Assembly: GCA_036397475.1 (NCBI GenBank)
Contig: DASWIV010000224.1
Span: 1 to 7,824, forward strand
Reading direction: 5' to 3'
Source of the DNA: DASWIV01 sp036397475
GTDB taxonomy: Bacteria > JAJVIF01 > JAPKYR01
Length of the DNA: 7,824 nt
Shown: in pieces, positions 6,443 to 7,824 of the stretch
Layout of the letters: every line of letters starts with the position of its first letter
Position numbering within the stretch: position 1 is the stretch's first letter
Notes under the pieces: generated by a model
What the model saw: only the letters and a program-made list of their open reading frames with translations
Databases searched by the model: none
What the model was told of the DNA's origin: nothing
Position numbers and translations under genes: made by a program

Positions 6443-7726
6443 ATGGAAGCTCACAGTATTACACGTGAAGCGACTAAGGAAGAACCGAATCCGGTACAGG
6501 TGTTTGACACCGAAAAGATCCGGAAGGACTTCCCTGCCCTTCACCAGGATGTGAACGGCAAGCCGCTTGTATATTTAGATAACGCGGCAACGTCGATGAA
6601 GCCACAGATCGTAATCGATGTCACCACAAATTTTTACGCGAGAGACAATTCCAATATTCATCGCGGCGTGCACGAGTTATCGTCGCGTGCCACACAGGCT
6701 TATGAATCGATCCGCGCGAAACTGCAATGCTTCATGAACGCTGCCGAGGCGCGGGAATTGATTTTTACAAGCGGCACGACAGATGGAATAAATCTGGTTG
6801 CACAGACATATGGACGACAGCATGTCGGTGAAGGTGACGAGGTTCTCATCACCGAGATGGAGCATCACTCGAATATTGTCCCGTGGCAGATGCTGTGCGA
6901 GGAAAAAGGCGCAACGCTTAAGGTCGCCCCGATCGACGATAATGGAGACATTATCCTTGATGAATTCGAAAAATTACTCAATGAAAAAGTAAAGATCGTA
7001 GCTGTCGCGCATGTATCGAACGCACTCGGGACAATCAATCCCATAAAAGCAATCATCGAGATGGCACACAGGTGGGATATCCCGGTACTTATTGACGGCG
7101 CCCAGGGAATCCCGCACCTGCCTATCGACATGAGAGGACTGGATGTCGATTTCTACGCGTGGTCCGGCCATAAAATGTTTGGACCTACCGGCGTTGGAGT
7201 CCTCTACGGCAAGGCAAAATTATTGAACAATATGCCGCCGTACCGTGGCGGCGGGGACATGATCCGGTCGGTATCATTTGAAAAAACACTGTATAACGTG
7301 ATCCCGTATAAATTTGAAGCTGGTACGCCCAATATCGCGGGTGTTATCGGTATGGGTGAGGGAGTCGAGTATTTCTGCAAGCACAGCCTTCGATCGGTCG
7401 AGCAGTACGAACAGGGACTGATCAGGTACGCCCTGGACTCCCTGAAAACAATTCCGGGACTGCGTTTGATCGGAAATCCGAGACATCGTACAGGAGCGAT
7501 ATCGTTCCTGGTTGACGACATTCATCCCCACGATATCGGGACCATCCTTGACCAGGAAGGTGTCGCTATAAGGGCGGGACATCACTGCGCACAGCCGGTA
7601 ATGAAGAGATTCAATGTCCCGGCTACCGCGAGAGCGTCGTTTGCGTTTTACAATACACGTGACGAGGTCGACATTCTGGTAAAGGCAATTTACAAGGTCA
7701 AGGAGATTTTCGGCAAGGATGTCTGA
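6443..7726 (+). CDS. sufS: Cysteine desulfurase SufS (group II, PLP-dependent)
   Basis: SufS converts L-cysteine to L-alanine and keeps the sulfur as a persulfide for the Suf scaffold. The 427 residues contain YLDNAATS (44-51), FTSGTTDGINLVA (108-120), EMEHHSN (138-144) with the His that stacks on PLP, LIDGAQ (217-221), SGHK with PLP Lys244 and RAGHHCAQP with catalytic Cys382 (codon 7586-7588). The short loop around the cysteine and the GHHC motif mark the SufS/CsdA group, not NifS/IscS. ARASFAFYNT near 397 holds the substrate-binding Arg. Compared with E. coli SufS (406) there is an N-terminal extension of about 20 residues, charged and low in conservation. GGGGGAT (6428-6434) gives a good site nine bases from the ATG. 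The last 8 bases overlap sufU. Confidence 0.97.
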   Translation: MEAHSITREATKEEPNPVQVFDTEKIRKDFPALHQDVNGKPLVYLDNAATSMKPQIVIDVTTNFYARDNSNIHRGVHELSSRATQAYESIRAKLQCFMNAAEARELIFTSGTTDGINLVAQTYGRQHVGEGDEVLITEMEHHSNIVPWQMLCEEKGATLKVAPIDDNGDIILDEFEKLLNEKVKIVAVAHVSNALGTINPIKAIIEMAHRWDIPVLIDGAQGIPHLPIDMRGLDVDFYAWSGHKMFGPTGVGVLYGKAKLLNNMPPYRGGGDMIRSVSFEKTLYNVIPYKFEAGTPNIAGVIGMGEGVEYFCKHSLRSVEQYEQGLIRYALDSLKTIPGLRLIGNPRHRTGAISFLVDDIHPHDIGTILDQEGVAIRAGHHCAQPVMKRFNVPATARASFAFYNTRDEVDILVKAIYKVKEIFGKDV

Positions 7727-7824
7727 CCTCAGGGAGCTGTACCAGCAGGTTATTCTCGATCACAGCAGGAAGCCGAGGAATTTCCATGAACTTGGCGAAG
7801 CGACCTGCAGTGTCGAGGGACATA
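7719..7824 (+). CDS. sufU: SufU, Fe-S assembly sulfur-transfer protein (3' partial)
   Basis: The ATG at 7719 lies inside the end of sufS in another frame, and 35 codons are visible before the window ends. The protein starts MSDLRELYQQVILDHSRKPR and continues NFHELGEATCSVEGH, matching the start of SufU/IscU-like proteins (LYxxVILDHxxxPRNF). SufU binds zinc and accepts sulfur from SufS, replacing SufE in operons of this type (known for Bacillus). The metal- and sulfur-binding Cys/Asp residues usually come just after the visible part (CGD and later), so they cannot be checked. Cys30 is not one of the usual ligands. AAGGAG (7700-7705) lies 13 bases upstream; the 8-base overlap suggests coupling with sufS. 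Confidence 0.88.
   Translation, partial: MSDLRELYQQVILDHSRKPRNFHELGEATCSVEGH

Noticed and set aside
1..7824. CRISPR array, tRNA, rRNA, insertion sequence or attachment site
   Set aside because: I found no spaced repeats of that type, no cloverleaf-like sequence, no transposase and no terminal inverted repeats.

Overview
The window comes from a bacterial chromosome of moderate GC content. It holds two unrelated blocks. The left block (about 1-1410) is the edge of a signalling locus: the 3' part of a response-regulator/PP2C-type phosphatase gene (REC receiver plus SpoIIE-like domain) on the + strand, facing a CheX/CheC-like gene on the - strand. The right block (about 1411-7824) is a SUF iron-sulfur cluster assembly operon on the + strand.

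The SUF block starts with a 217-base divergent intergenic region carrying promoter- and operator-like sequence. An Rrf2/IscR-type regulator with a three-cysteine cluster follows. After a 107-base AT-rich leader comes a short protein that joins an N-terminal CxxC domain (DUF1858-like) to a rhodanese domain, then sufB, sufC, sufD, sufS and the first 35 codons of sufU, which runs off the right edge. From the rhodanese gene onward the gaps are 36, 31, 16 and 2 bases, and sufS and sufU overlap by 8 bases, so one transcript is likely.

How the genes work together: SufS takes sulfur from cysteine as a persulfide. SufU probably accepts and relays it to the SufB-SufC-SufD scaffold, where SufC hydrolyses ATP and SufB/SufD hold the nascent cluster. 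The Rrf2 protein probably senses Fe-S status and controls the operon, including itself. The rhodanese fusion may handle persulfide sulfur, but its role is not established by the sequence. All catalytic residues I could check in SufB, SufC, SufD and SufS are present.

Organism: a SUF operon with sufU rather than sufE, led by an Rrf2 gene and a CxxC-rhodanese gene, beside REC-PP2C and CheX-like signalling genes, suggests an environmental bacterium outside the Proteobacteria and Firmicutes, perhaps in the FCB group or a candidate phylum such as Zixibacteria. This is a low-confidence impression from gene content, not a search result.

Most of the window is recognisable biology. The points most worth a second look are the CheX-like protein with its catalytic Asn replaced by Thr, the CxxC-rhodanese fusion inside the suf operon, and the paired CTTGAC repeats ahead of the Rrf2 gene.
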